From contig NZ_JAERRL010000002.1 in NCBI RefSeq assembly GCF_016741785.1, positions 310,001-374,000 of the forward strand: a stretch of DNA of 64,000 nt. The letters are read 5' to 3'. The notes beneath the pieces were generated by a model. That model was not told the origin of the DNA. It searched no databases and worked only from the letters and a program-made list of their open reading frames with translations. Origin of the DNA: Streptomyces sp. 7-21. Lineage in GTDB: Bacteria; Actinomycetota; Actinomycetes; Streptomycetales; Streptomycetaceae. This document shows, in pieces, positions 45,921 through 55,214 of this stretch. Position 1 is the stretch's first letter; each line of letters opens with the position of its first letter. Both the position numbers and the translations under genes were made by a program.

Positions 45921-47213
45921 ATGATCACAGCGATCGACAGGCTCGCGCTCGACGCGCTGGCGGAGGAGAAGGTCGACCACCGCTTCAAGGGGCTGCCGCC
46001 CGACGCCGCCGGCCTGACCGTCGGCGAACTCGCCGCACAGCGCCGCGACCTGTACGACGGCGGCTTCATAACCCCGGTGCTGACGCTCTCGGCGGAGGCC
46101 GTCGAGCACAACCTGCGCAGCTTGGAACGTTTCACCAGCCGCCACGGCATGGCGCTCGCTCCGCACGGCAAGACCACCATGGCCCCGCAGCTGTTCCGCA
46201 GGCAGCTGGAGTACGGCGCGTGGGGCATCACCCTGGCCGTGCCGCACCAGCTCCGCGTCGCCAGGGCCTTCGGCGTCAGGCGCGTGTTCCTGGCCAACGA
46301 GCTGGTCGACCCGGCGGCCCTGGCGTGGCTGGCGCGGGAGCTGAACGACGACCCGGAGTTCCGCTGCGTGTGCTACGTCGACTCCGTCGCCGGCGTGGCG
46401 CTCATGGACGAGGCGCTGCGCCGGGCCGGCGCCCGGCGGCCGCTGGACGTCACGGTCGAACTGGGCGTCCCCGGCGGCCGTTCCGGCGTCCGGGACGCGG
46501 CCGCCGCGGGCGCCGTCGCCGACGCGGTGCGGGACGCGGCCACGCTGCGGCTCGTCGGTGTCGCCGGGTACGAGGGCGAGGTGCCCGGCGCCGATGCCGC
46601 GTCGGTGCGGGCCTGGCTGGCCGGGCTGACCGCGCTGGCCGTCGAGTTCGACAAGGCGGGCCGGTTCGGGTCGTTGCCGGAGATCATCGTCAGCGCGGGC
46701 GGCAGCGCCTGGTTCGACGTGGTCGCCGAGGAGTTCGCCCGCATGCCCGACCTGTCGCGGCCCGTCCTGCGGCTGCTGCGGTCGGGGGCCTACGTCAGCC
46801 ACGATGACGGGCACTACCACAAGATCACCCCGTTCAACCGGGTGCCCCGCGAGGGGTCGCTGCTGCCCGCTTTCCGCCTGTGGGCGCAGGTCGTCTCGCG
46901 CCCCGAGCCCAGCCTCGCGCTCGTCAACGCCGGCAAGCGCGACCTGGCGTACGACCTCGGCATGCCGCAGGTGCAGGCCATCCGCCAGGCCGACGGCACC
47001 GTGCGCGGCAGCCGCGGCCTGCGCGTCACCCGCCTCGCCGACCAGCACGCCTTCCTCGCCGCGGCCGAAGGCGCCGAGGACGAGACACCGGACGTCGGCG
47101 ACTGGGTGGCCCTGGGGATGTCCCACCCCTGCACCATCTTCGAGAAGTGGCCGCTGATTCCGCTGGTCGCCGGGGACGGCACCGTCATCGACTACATCCG
47201 GACGTTCTTTTAG
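45921..47213 (+). CDS. Fold-type III PLP deaminase (D-serine dehydratase-like)
   Basis: 430 residues. An alanine racemase-like N-terminal barrel holds the PLP Lys 84 (APHGKTTMAPQ), with ELGVPGGRSG and SAGGSAWFD binding the phosphate. The C-terminal D-serine dehydratase-like domain has GMSHPCTIFEKW, whose His and Cys bind zinc in the eukaryotic-type D-serine dehydratases. It probably deaminates D-serine or D-threonine, though aldolase action is possible. ATG 45921 follows CGGAG. It lies opposite an aminotransferase, so both may serve amino-acid breakdown. Confidence 0.85.
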   Translation: MITAIDRLALDALAEEKVDHRFKGLPPDAAGLTVGELAAQRRDLYDGGFITPVLTLSAEAVEHNLRSLERFTSRHGMALAPHGKTTMAPQLFRRQLEYGAWGITLAVPHQLRVARAFGVRRVFLANELVDPAALAWLARELNDDPEFRCVCYVDSVAGVALMDEALRRAGARRPLDVTVELGVPGGRSGVRDAAAAGAVADAVRDAATLRLVGVAGYEGEVPGADAASVRAWLAGLTALAVEFDKAGRFGSLPEIIVSAGGSAWFDVVAEEFARMPDLSRPVLRLLRSGAYVSHDDGHYHKITPFNRVPREGSLLPAFRLWAQVVSRPEPSLALVNAGKRDLAYDLGMPQVQAIRQADGTVRGSRGLRVTRLADQHAFLAAAEGAEDETPDVGDWVALGMSHPCTIFEKWPLIPLVAGDGTVIDYIRTFF

Positions 47214-47541
47214 CCCGGTTCTGCCCGGGACACTGACCGAATCCTGCCCGGATCCTGACCGAAACCTGACCCAACGATCTCGTCCGTCAGCGCATCCCTC
47301 ATCACGGGCATGTGGTGGGGTACAGGGGGTCCCGGCGCATGCCCCCCATTCATGCCGTCGCCGCGCGCTCTTCTCCCGTGCGGTTTCCCGCCGGATTCCC
47401 GCCCGGCCTGCCGCCCGGCGGCCCGCTCCCGCTCCGTCCGCGCGCTGTTTCCCGGCCGTCCGGTGTCGATAGGCTGCCGAACTGGCAGACTCACCTCACG
47501 ACGAGACGGCCCGTCACGCGGATCACGCAAGGGGGAGCGCC
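47214..47541. other. Intergenic region with short direct repeats before the Tad locus
   Basis: 328 bases. It opens with two near-identical units of 23 and 22 bases (CTGCCCGGGACACTGACCGAATC at 47221-47243 is the first; the second runs 47244-47265) and the start of a third. The rest has no convincing gene and presumably holds the promoter of the pilus locus. Confidence 0.5.
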
Positions 47542-48405
47542 ATGCCGATTGCCATCGCGGTCACCAGCCCCGACATGGTGCTGCCGCCCACCGACCAGCA
47601 CACCCCCGGCGCGCACGTCCTCACTCCGCCCGATCAGCAGGACTTCGCCGCGGCCCTGGCCGAGACCGGCGCGCTGCTCGACCGGTACGGCTACGTCATC
47701 GCGCTCTACCCCAGCACCACCCCTCGCCCGTATGTCCAGCGGCTCCACGCCGTGCGAGCCATGCTGGAGACCGACCGCATGGCGCTGCTGCCCAGCGACC
47801 TGCCGCCGCTGGGCACCGCCGTGCTGGTGCGGCAGCTGCGGCAGCTCTCCGCCTGCGACTTCAGCCCGGGCGTGCTCGGATCGTCCGCGCGCCTCCTCGC
47901 GCACTACATCTACGCCGGCGCGCTTCTCGGCTCCGGCGCGCGGCCCGACCGCCTCCCCCTCACGCTGCCCGCCACCGGATCCGCGCGCTCCGGCCCGTGC
48001 GCCGTGCTCGCCGCGCCCACACCGCAGCTGGTCCGCCCCGACGGCGAAGCCGTGCTGAGCGGCCCGCAGTTCGCGACGGCGCTCACGTACGCCGCGGGCG
48101 GGCTGGGCAGCGACTGGGTCACCGGACGGCTGGCGCGCCAGTGGCAGGTCCAGCAGGTGCACCCGGTGCCGGTGCCCGCCACCTCGGCGGCGTGGTGGGG
48201 CACCTCCAAGCTCGTCGAGTTCGCCGCCGCCATTCCCGACGTCGTCCTGCTGTACCAGATGGTCAGTTCGGTACGGCAGGAGGCGTGTCACTGGTGCGGC
48301 CTGAGCCTGATAGGCGACCGGTGCGCGTTCTGCTCAGCCCCCGTGGCCACGCAGGACCGCCGCCCGCGCGCCCTCGGCACCACGCGCCGCCGTGCCCTGG
48401 CCTGA
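47542..48405 (+). CDS. Unknown protein with C-terminal zinc ribbon, first gene of the Tad locus
   Basis: 287 residues. An N-terminal globular part (about 35-240) has no family I recognise. The C-terminal tail carries two CxxC knuckles, CHWCGLSLIGDRCAFCS (about 255-272), then a basic end. No signal peptide or membrane helix, so it is probably cytoplasmic and metal-binding. ATG 47542 is preceded by a purine-rich CAAGGGGGAG ribosome site. It points into the pilus genes and is the likely operon leader; a regulatory or assembly role is only inferred. Confidence 0.65.
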   Translation: MPIAIAVTSPDMVLPPTDQHTPGAHVLTPPDQQDFAAALAETGALLDRYGYVIALYPSTTPRPYVQRLHAVRAMLETDRMALLPSDLPPLGTAVLVRQLRQLSACDFSPGVLGSSARLLAHYIYAGALLGSGARPDRLPLTLPATGSARSGPCAVLAAPTPQLVRPDGEAVLSGPQFATALTYAAGGLGSDWVTGRLARQWQVQQVHPVPVPATSAAWWGTSKLVEFAAAIPDVVLLYQMVSSVRQEACHWCGLSLIGDRCAFCSAPVATQDRRPRALGTTRRRALA

Positions 48406-48507
48406 CCCGGCGGACCGGCGCGGCCGAACGGCCCGCGCGGCCGCCCGGAGCCGGCACGGGGCCTGACGGACCCAACCAAGCCCAGCGAAGAAGGTGGAAC
48501 AGACCTG

Positions 48508-49260
48508 ATGAACGCCCGCCAGCGACGCGGCCTGCTGCTGCTCGCCGTCTCGGTCGTGCTGGCCCTGGCCGCCTTCGGCGGGGTCGTCGCGGTCATCAAC
48601 GACGTCGAGTCCAAGGTCGGCCCCGAGTCCGTCGTCTACGAACTCGCCGAAGACATCGAGCCGTACGAGGAGGTGACGGCCGGCCAGGTCCGCCAGACCA
48701 CCATGCCCGACCGGTACATACCCGACTCCGCCGTCACCGACCTGTCCCAGCTCGAGGACAAGGTCGCCGCCGGGCCGCTGCGGGAAGGCTCGCTGCTCCA
48801 GACCGACATGCTGGCCGACCGCCCGGACCTCGCCGAGGGCCAGCAGGAGATCGCCGTCATGATCGACGCCTCCACCGGCGTGGCCGGCAAGATCTATCCG
48901 GGGGCCAGGATCAACATGTACGCCGCCTTCCGGGGAACGACTGAAGAAGGCGGATCACGGGAGGGCAACGAGTACGAGTTCGTGCAGCTGATGGTCAACA
49001 ACGCGGAGGTCATCGAGGTCGGGGACCTCACCGAGATCGAGGACGACGACAGCGACGTCACCGAGGCCGTCCCGATCACCTTCGCCCTCGGCCACCAGGA
49101 CGCCCAGCGCGTCACGTTCGCCGAGGCGTTCGCCGAAGAGGTCCGCCTGGCACTGGTCGCTCCCGGCGACGAGCAGGAGATCCCGGAGGACGAGCGGACG
49201 TACACCATCATCGGTGACATCCTCGGCGATCCGAACGCCGCCCCCGGCGAGCTGCCGTGA
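48508..49260 (+). CDS. CpaB/RcpC-like SAF-domain protein of the Tad system
   Basis: 250 residues. One N-terminal membrane helix (about 8-30), then a SAF domain (about 40-100, with VTAGQVRQTTMPDRYIP) and a RcpC-type domain (EIAVMIDASTGVAGKIYPG, VQLMVNNAEVIEVG, ITFALGHQDAQRV). In Tad systems this protein helps form the outer part of the machine; in a Gram-positive it should sit outside the membrane in the wall. The first conserved Tad gene here, followed 37 bases later by the TadZ-like gene. Confidence 0.82.
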   Translation: MNARQRRGLLLLAVSVVLALAAFGGVVAVINDVESKVGPESVVYELAEDIEPYEEVTAGQVRQTTMPDRYIPDSAVTDLSQLEDKVAAGPLREGSLLQTDMLADRPDLAEGQQEIAVMIDASTGVAGKIYPGARINMYAAFRGTTEEGGSREGNEYEFVQLMVNNAEVIEVGDLTEIEDDDSDVTEAVPITFALGHQDAQRVTFAEAFAEEVRLALVAPGDEQEIPEDERTYTIIGDILGDPNAAPGELP

Positions 49261-49297
49261 GCAAGCCGACCACGCACCGACCGAGCAGGTGGGAGAG

Positions 49298-50521
49298 ATG
49301 ACGACCCGGATTCTGCCAGCCGTGGGTGACCCGGACGCCGCACGCGCCCTGATCACCCTGCTGAGCCAGCTCCCCGGCAGCGAGCCCTTGCGCGCCGTTC
49401 CCGACTCCGCCACGCTGCTCGACACCCTGGCCGCCCTCACCCACGAGTCCGTCGCCAGCCTGCCCGAGGTCGTCGTCGTCCATGAAGGCATCGGCCCGCT
49501 GCCCGCGCTGGAGCTGATCCGCGAGGTCGCGCTCCGCTTCCCCGCCGTCGGCGTCGTCCTCGTGACCGCCGACCCCACCGCCGGGCTGTACTCCGCCGCC
49601 ATGGACGCCGGGGCACGCGGCCTCGCCGGCCTGCCGCTCAACCACGAGGAGCTGGCGGCCCGCGTGGCCGCCGCCGCTCAGTGGGCGGCCGGGATGCGGC
49701 GCCACCTCGGCGCCGAGGAGCGCGCCGACCCCGGGCCCGGCGGGCGGATCCTGACCGTCTCCGGCGCCAAGGGCGGCGTCGGCGCCACCCTGGTCGCCAG
49801 CCAGCTCGCCCTGGCCGCCCAGGCATCGGACCAGACCGAGCGCGGCGCCATCCTGGTCGACCTCGACCTGCTGTGCGGCGACGTCGGTTCCTACTTCGAC
49901 GTGCAGTTCCGCCGCTCCGTCGCCGACCTGGCGGGCATCCCCGACATCTCGGCGCAGGTGCTCTCCGAGGCCGTCTACCGCCACGAGAGCGGCCTGTCGA
50001 TGCTCATCGCCCCGGCCGAGGGCGAGCGCGGCGAGGACGTCACCGAGGCCACCGCCCGGCAGCTGCTGACGGCCGTCCGCTCCCACTACGGCGTCGTCAT
50101 CGTCGACTGCGGCTCCCACATGAACAGCGCCAACGCCGCCGCCATCGAGATGGCCGACACCGCCCTGCTCGTCACCACCCCCGACGTCATCGCGGTGCGC
50201 GCCGTCAACCGCATGGTCCGCATGTGGGACCGGCTGCGCATCCGCAAGGCGGAGGACACCCTGACCGTGGTCAACCGCCTGGGCCGGGCCAGCCCCATAC
50301 AGCCGCAGCTCATCGCCCGGATCACCGGCACGCACGTGGCCCGCAGCGTCCTGCCCGCCAACTTCCGCGAGCTGCAGGAGGCCCAGGACGCCGGCCGCAT
50401 CCAGGACCTCGACCAGCGCGGCCAGATCCGGCGCGCGGCCTGGGCGCTCGCCGCCGAACTCGGCCTCGCCCGGCAGGAGGCCGCCGCCCCCGCCGGCAGA
50501 CGCAGGGGCAGGCGGGCATGA
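49298..50521 (+). CDS. TadZ/CpaE-like ATPase
   Basis: 407 residues. An N-terminal receiver-like domain (about 1-130) lacks the phospho-Asp pattern, then a MinD/ParA ATPase with deviant Walker A SGAKGGVGAT (Lys 158), Walker B-like VDLDLLCGDVG, and VIVDCGSHM. TadZ localises the pilus machine. ATG 49298 follows GGTGGGAGAG. It overlaps the TadE gene by ATGA. The basic Arg-rich C-terminus may contact membrane or DNA. Confidence 0.88.
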   Translation: MTTRILPAVGDPDAARALITLLSQLPGSEPLRAVPDSATLLDTLAALTHESVASLPEVVVVHEGIGPLPALELIREVALRFPAVGVVLVTADPTAGLYSAAMDAGARGLAGLPLNHEELAARVAAAAQWAAGMRRHLGAEERADPGPGGRILTVSGAKGGVGATLVASQLALAAQASDQTERGAILVDLDLLCGDVGSYFDVQFRRSVADLAGIPDISAQVLSEAVYRHESGLSMLIAPAEGERGEDVTEATARQLLTAVRSHYGVVIVDCGSHMNSANAAAIEMADTALLVTTPDVIAVRAVNRMVRMWDRLRIRKAEDTLTVVNRLGRASPIQPQLIARITGTHVARSVLPANFRELQEAQDAGRIQDLDQRGQIRRAAWALAAELGLARQEAAAPAGRRRGRRA

Positions 50522-50931
50522 CCGGCGGCCCGGGGGGCGGCCCCGCCACCGTCATACCCGCCCGCTGCCGCGGCGCCGGGCGCGACCGCGGCGCGGTCCT
50601 CGTGGAGTTCGCCGGGCTCTTCCCCCTCATCCTTGTGATGATGGCCGCGATCTGGCAGTGCGTCCTGATCGGCTACGCCTTCTCCCGCGCCGCCAACGCC
50701 GCCGACGTGGGCGCCCGCGCGGGAGCAGCCGCCAGCAGCGGGGCCGAGTCCGCCTGCGTCGCCGCCGCCACCGACGACCTGCCGGGCGGCTGGGACGCCG
50801 AGGTGTCCTGCCCGCTGGAGGGGAACGTGCGCACCGCCCGCGTCGAGCTGCGTGTCCCCGCCATCTTCCCCGGCGGCCTCAACCTGCCGCTGACCGTCTC
50901 CGGCACCGCCGGCGCGGCCGAGGAGGGCTGA
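50518..50931 (+). CDS. TadE-like pseudopilin
   Basis: 137 residues. Leader DRG-AVLVEF: predicted cleavage after Gly 25 with Glu 30 at +5, then the hydrophobic helix AGLFPLILVMMAAIWQCVLIG. The C-terminal domain has two Cys (SACVAAA, EVSCPLEG), able to form a disulfide. The start codon overlaps the TadZ stop (ATGA). Minor pilins of this type likely cap or prime the Flp fibre. Confidence 0.88.
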   Translation: MTGGPGGGPATVIPARCRGAGRDRGAVLVEFAGLFPLILVMMAAIWQCVLIGYAFSRAANAADVGARAGAAASSGAESACVAAATDDLPGGWDAEVSCPLEGNVRTARVELRVPAIFPGGLNLPLTVSGTAGAAEEG

Positions 50932-50934
50932 GCC

Positions 50935-51303
50935 GTGCCCGGAACGCTCCGCCGCCGCGCCGGCGACCGCGGCGTCACCGCCGTGGAGTTCGCCGGGTGG
51001 CTGCCGCTGCTCGTGATCGTCGCGCTCGCCGCCATCCAGCTCGGCGTCGCCGGCTTCGCCGCCCAGCAGGCCGGCACGGCCGCCCGCGCCGCCGCCCGCA
51101 CCGCCGCGCAGGAGGAGACCGCCGACGAGTACCAGCAGGCGGGCCGCGCCGCCGTATCGGACTGGCTGACCGTCGAGTTCGAGCTGGCGGCCTGCGGCGA
51201 CGAGGCCACCGTCACCGCGCACGTCACCGTGCCGTCCGTCCTGCCGTTCATCGACGACTTCGGCCAGGCCAGCCGGTCCGTGACCATGCCCTGCGACGAC
51301 TGA
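50935..51303 (+). CDS. Second TadE/TadF-like pseudopilin
   Basis: 122 residues. Leader DRG-VTAVEF with cleavage after Gly 13 and Glu 18 at +5, then WLPLLVIVALAAIQLGVAGF as the helix and an Ala-rich amphipathic extension (AARAAARTAAQEE). A late Cys pair is present (LAACGDEA and MPCDD). GTG 50935 is three bases after the previous stop. The short, highly Ala-rich sequence resembles TadF. Confidence 0.85.
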   Translation: MPGTLRRRAGDRGVTAVEFAGWLPLLVIVALAAIQLGVAGFAAQQAGTAARAAARTAAQEETADEYQQAGRAAVSDWLTVEFELAACGDEATVTAHVTVPSVLPFIDDFGQASRSVTMPCDD

Positions 51304-51334
51304 TGCCCACGATGCCAACGACGAGGAGCGAGCA

Positions 51335-52675
51335 GTGAGTCTGAGGTCCCGCGTCCACGCCCCGGACGAGACCCCGCAGGCCGGCCCCGGCGACAGCCGG
51401 CTCGTCGCGACCTACCGGGCCAAGCTGCTGGAGGAGATCGACCTCGCCGAGATGTCCTCGCTCAGCACGAGCGAGCGCCGCGACCGCCTCGAACGCGTCC
51501 TCGGGCACATCCTCAGCCGCGAAGGCCCCGTGCTGTCCACCCAGGCCCGCGCCCTGCTCATCCGCCGCGTCGTCGACGAGGCGCTCGGCCTCGGCATCCT
51601 CGAACCCCTCCTGGAGGACGCCTCCATCACCGAGATCATGGTCAACGGGCACGAGCAGATCTACGTCGAGCGGGCCGGGCGCGTCGAGCGGCTGCCGCTG
51701 CGCTTCGCCTCGGAGGAACAGCTGATGCAGACCATCGAGCGCATCGTCTCGGCCGTCAACCGCCGCGTGGACGAGTCCAACCCGATGGTCGACGCCCGCC
51801 TGCCCACCGGCGAGCGCGTCAACGTCATCATCCCGCCGCTGTCCCTCAGCGGCGCCACCCTCACCATCCGCCGCTTCCCCCGCGCCTACACGCTCGACGA
51901 ACTCGTCGCGTTCGGCACCCTCGACACCCACCTCGCCGAGCTGCTGTCCGGCCTGGTCCGCGCCAAGTTCAACATCATCGTCTCCGGCGGCACCGGCTCG
52001 GGGAAGACGACCCTGCTCAACGCGCTCAGCGGCCTCATCCCCGAGGGCGAGCGCATCGTCACCGTTGAGGACGCCGCCGAACTCCAGCTCCAGCAGGACC
52101 ACGTGATCCGCCTGGAGTCCCGCCCGCCCAACATCGAGGGCAAGGGCGAGGTCACCATCCGCGACCTCGTCCGCAACTCCCTGCGCATGCGCCCCGACCG
52201 CATCATCGTCGGCGAGGTGCGCGGCGGCGAGACCCTCGACATGCTCCAGGCGATGTCCACCGGCCACGACGGCTCGCTGGCCACCGTCCACGCCAACAGC
52301 GCCGAGGACGGCCTGCTGCGCCTCCAGACCCTCGCCTCGATGTCCGAGGTCAACGTGCCCTTCGAGGCGCTGCGCGACCAGATCAACAGCGCCGTGGACG
52401 TCCTCATCCAGCTCGTGCGCCACCCCGACGGCTCGCGGCGCGTCTCCGAGGTCGTCATGCTCGCCTCGCACGGCCGCCAGGCGTTCCGCATCGCCACCAT
52501 CGCCGAGTTCCTGCCCGAGCCGTACACCCCCGGCGAGCGGGTCCGCGGCACCTTCCGCCACCACCCCGTGCCGCGCGCCATCGCCGACCGCCTGTACCTG
52601 GCGGGCGAGCAGATCCCGCAGGCGTTCGGCGTCCACCTCGACGACACTCACCTCGCCACCCGGGAGGCGAGCTGA
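51335..52675 (+). CDS. TadA/CpaF secretion ATPase
   Basis: 446 residues of the VirB11/PulE family that powers pilus assembly. N-terminal domain about 20-150, then Walker A GGTGSGKTT (near 218), the Asp box/Walker B (RMRPDRIIVGEVRGGE), and the His box (STGHDGSLATVHANS). Both catalytic Glu and Arg motifs are intact. GTG 51335 follows AACGACGAGGAGCGA. It is 31 bases after TadF-like and three bases before TadB. Confidence 0.93.
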   Translation: MSLRSRVHAPDETPQAGPGDSRLVATYRAKLLEEIDLAEMSSLSTSERRDRLERVLGHILSREGPVLSTQARALLIRRVVDEALGLGILEPLLEDASITEIMVNGHEQIYVERAGRVERLPLRFASEEQLMQTIERIVSAVNRRVDESNPMVDARLPTGERVNVIIPPLSLSGATLTIRRFPRAYTLDELVAFGTLDTHLAELLSGLVRAKFNIIVSGGTGSGKTTLLNALSGLIPEGERIVTVEDAAELQLQQDHVIRLESRPPNIEGKGEVTIRDLVRNSLRMRPDRIIVGEVRGGETLDMLQAMSTGHDGSLATVHANSAEDGLLRLQTLASMSEVNVPFEALRDQINSAVDVLIQLVRHPDGSRRVSEVVMLASHGRQAFRIATIAEFLPEPYTPGERVRGTFRHHPVPRAIADRLYLAGEQIPQAFGVHLDDTHLATREAS

Positions 52676-52678
52676 CAG

Positions 52679-53677
52679 GTGACCACCATGGACGGACTTA
52701 CGCTGCTCACCCTCGGGCTGTCCCTGCTCGCGCTGGCCGTCGCCGTCGCCGGCGTGTTCCTGTACGCCTCGGGCCGTGCCCAGCGCCGCGCCCTGCTCGA
52801 GCGGCTCGCCGGGCCCGCGCCCGGGCCCAGCGACACCGTGCCGCTGACCGCGCTGGCCGCCGGCCAGGCCGCGCCTCACGCGTCCGGCCGCCAGCGGCGG
52901 TTCCAGGGCCTGGACCGGCGGCTGCGCGGCACCGCGCTCGGCCAGCGGCTGGCGCTGAAACTGCGCGCCACCGGCATGGACCTGACGGTCGGCGAGTACG
53001 CCGCCGCCGTACTCGGCGCGATGGCCGTGCTGTGGCTGGTCGGCGCGGTCGTGCTCGCGCCGTTCTTCGGCCCGGTGTGCGCCCTGCTCGCCCTGTGGGG
53101 CGGCAGCGCGTTCCTCGACTGGCAGCGTGCCCGCCGCACCGAACGCTTCATCAGCCAGCTCCCCGAGCTGGCCCGGCTCATCGCCAACGGCACGGCCGCC
53201 GGCCTGGCCCTGCGCACCGCGCTGTCCATGGCCGCCGAAGAGATGGACGACCCGGCGGGCGCCGAACTCAGCCTCGTCTCCAGCCAGCTGGCCGTGGGCC
53301 GCTCCCTGGAGGAGGCACTGGACGAGCTGGGCCAGCGCCTCCCCTCCCGCGAGCTGCACGTGCTGGTCACCACGCTGATCCTGGCCAACCGGGCGGGCGG
53401 CACGATCGTCAGCTCCCTGCGCAACCTCACCGACACCCTGGAGGAGCGCAAGGAGACCCGCAGGGAGGTCCGCACCATGCTCGCCGAGATCAACGCCACG
53501 GCCGTGACCGTGCCGCTGCTCGGCCTGGGCGCGCTGCTCATGATCAACGCCACGTCGCCCGGGGCGCTGGGCCGCGTCACCGGCTCCACCGGCGGCCAGA
53601 TCGCCATCATCGTGTCGCTGGCGCTGTACGTCATCGGATTCTTCGTCGTCCGCCGCTTCGGGCGCATCGACGTCTAG
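52679..53677 (+). CDS. TadB-like inner-membrane platform protein
   Basis: 332 residues of the T2SS GspF family: an N-terminal helix (about 10-28), a helix pair near 110-145, the F domain (about 160-280, with RLIANGTAAGLALRTALSMAAEEM and GQRLPSRELHVLVTTL), and a C-terminal helix pair (about 285-328). It forms, with TadC, the membrane platform for the TadA ATPase. GTG 52679 was chosen for the GGGAGG site; ATG 52688 is possible. Confidence 0.9.
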   Translation: MTTMDGLTLLTLGLSLLALAVAVAGVFLYASGRAQRRALLERLAGPAPGPSDTVPLTALAAGQAAPHASGRQRRFQGLDRRLRGTALGQRLALKLRATGMDLTVGEYAAAVLGAMAVLWLVGAVVLAPFFGPVCALLALWGGSAFLDWQRARRTERFISQLPELARLIANGTAAGLALRTALSMAAEEMDDPAGAELSLVSSQLAVGRSLEEALDELGQRLPSRELHVLVTTLILANRAGGTIVSSLRNLTDTLEERKETRREVRTMLAEINATAVTVPLLGLGALLMINATSPGALGRVTGSTGGQIAIIVSLALYVIGFFVVRRFGRIDV

Positions 53678-53719
53678 CCGTCTTACGGGCGCAAGGCGCC
53701 GACTGGGAGGTCACCGGCC

Positions 53720-54610
53720 ATGGCACTGCTGCTCGGTCTCGCGATGGGGATCGCCGTCTTCGGCATCATCACCGCCGTCCGCATGCTGCGCCCCCGCACC
53801 ACGCTGCCGCCGGACCTGGCGCTGGCGCTGGAGATCGGCTCCACCCGCGTCACCGCCAGCGGCTCCGCCGTCGACCGGCTCGGCATCCGGCTGGCGCCGC
53901 TGGTGCTGCGGCTGATGGGGCAGCGGGCCGTGGACCGCAAGCGGCGCCGCATCGACCAGGCCGGCAACCCGCAGGGGCTGACCATCGACCGGTACGCGGC
54001 CCGGCGTGCGGTGTACGGCATCTTCGGCGCCCTCGTCACCGTCGTCTTCGTCGCGGCGGGCTATCCGGCGCTGGCGCTGTTCTCCATCGCGTTCGGGCTG
54101 TTCGCCGCCGACGCCGCGATCTGGCAGGGCATCCGGGAGCGGCGCGACGTCATCGACCGCACCCTGCCCGACTTCCTGGACGTGCTGGCCGTCGTCGTCT
54201 CCGCCGGCCTCAGCTTCCGGCAGGCGCTGGACCGGGTCTCGTCCCGCTACGAAGGGCCCTGGGCCGACGAGATCCGCATCACGCTGCGCCAGATGGACAT
54301 GGGCGTGCCCCGGCGCCAGGCGTTCGACGAACTGCGCCGGCGCAACGACTCCGAACCCGTCAACCAGTTCGTCGCCGCGCTCCAGCAGGGCGAGGAACTC
54401 GGCGCCCCGATCGCCGACACGCTCATGCAGATCGCCCGCGACATGCGCCGCACCGACGCGCAGAACGCCCGCAGGCGCGCCGCCCGGGCCATACCGAAGG
54501 CCACGATGGCGACGCTGGTCTTCATGGTCCCGGCCACGATGATCCTCATCGTGGCGGGCATGATCCTCGGCTCGGGCACCGACTTCTCGCAGATCCTGGA
54601 CGCCGACTGA
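53720..54610 (+). CDS. TadC-like inner-membrane platform protein
   Basis: 296 residues, second GspF-type protein. N-terminal helix (about 1-18), helix pair (about 95-130), F domain (about 140-260, LPDFLDVLAVVVSAGLSFRQAL, GVPRRQAFDELRRRN) and a final helix (about 262-284). Together with TadB it completes the platform. ATG 53720 has GGGAGG nine bases upstream. It ends the first plus-strand block of the locus; three minus-strand genes follow. Confidence 0.9.
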   Translation: MALLLGLAMGIAVFGIITAVRMLRPRTTLPPDLALALEIGSTRVTASGSAVDRLGIRLAPLVLRLMGQRAVDRKRRRIDQAGNPQGLTIDRYAARRAVYGIFGALVTVVFVAAGYPALALFSIAFGLFAADAAIWQGIRERRDVIDRTLPDFLDVLAVVVSAGLSFRQALDRVSSRYEGPWADEIRITLRQMDMGVPRRQAFDELRRRNDSEPVNQFVAALQQGEELGAPIADTLMQIARDMRRTDAQNARRRAARAIPKATMATLVFMVPATMILIVAGMILGSGTDFSQILDAD

Positions 54611-54654
54611 CGGCCCCGCGCCGCGGCCGCGGGCGCCCGTGTCCGGCCGGCGGC

Positions 54655-55179
54655 TCAGCGCACCACGGACGCCAGCGCGTTGAGCAGCGCCACGGGCGCG
54701 CGGGTGGCGATCAGCAGCCGCTCGCCCTGGCGGGTGGCGATCACGGTGCTCGGCGAGCCCAGCGGCACCGCGTAGGCCCCGCCGACCAGCCGGGGCAGGC
54801 TGGGGTCCACGACGTTCCGGCCGCGGAAGGTGAAGCCGGAGTTGGCGGAGGAGGCGAGGTTCCGCATGACGCCGCCGCCCTGCGACGCCTCGGCGAGCGC
54901 CGCGTGCACGGACGCCGGGTCGATGTCCCGCACCGGGATGCGCTCGCGGCCCACGCGCAGCGTCTCGGCCGTCAGGTCGATGGCGTGGTAGCGGTGCTTG
55001 CCGTAGGGAACGGCCAGCAGCGGCAGCAGGGGCAGCAGGAAGATCCCCGAGACCGCCGCCCACGCGCCAGCGTCCTCCGGCAGCGCGGCCACGCCCATGG
55101 CGGCCACGGCCACCACGTACACGGCGAGGCAGGTGAGCATGAACGGCTTGGTCCAGCGCGGCCGTTCCTGGTAGAGCAT
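54655..55179 (-). CDS. Membrane protein of unknown function in the Tad locus
   Basis: 174 residues: two membrane helices (about 14-33 and 42-60), then a beta-rich cytoplasmic domain (about 68-172, with HAIDLTAETLRVGRERIPVRDID, and GGAYAVPLGSPSTVIATRQG) that may be PH-like. No catalytic motif. The last gene of a three-gene minus-strand cassette (35 bases after its neighbour), convergent with tadC. Not a known Tad component. Confidence 0.65.
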   Translation of the reverse strand: MLYQERPRWTKPFMLTCLAVYVVAVAAMGVAALPEDAGAWAAVSGIFLLPLLPLLAVPYGKHRYHAIDLTAETLRVGRERIPVRDIDPASVHAALAEASQGGGVMRNLASSANSGFTFRGRNVVDPSLPRLVGGAYAVPLGSPSTVIATRQGERLLIATRAPVALLNALASVVR

Positions 55180-55214
55180 GATCCGTACCTCCTGCGGGCG
55201 GTCGGGCCGGGCGG

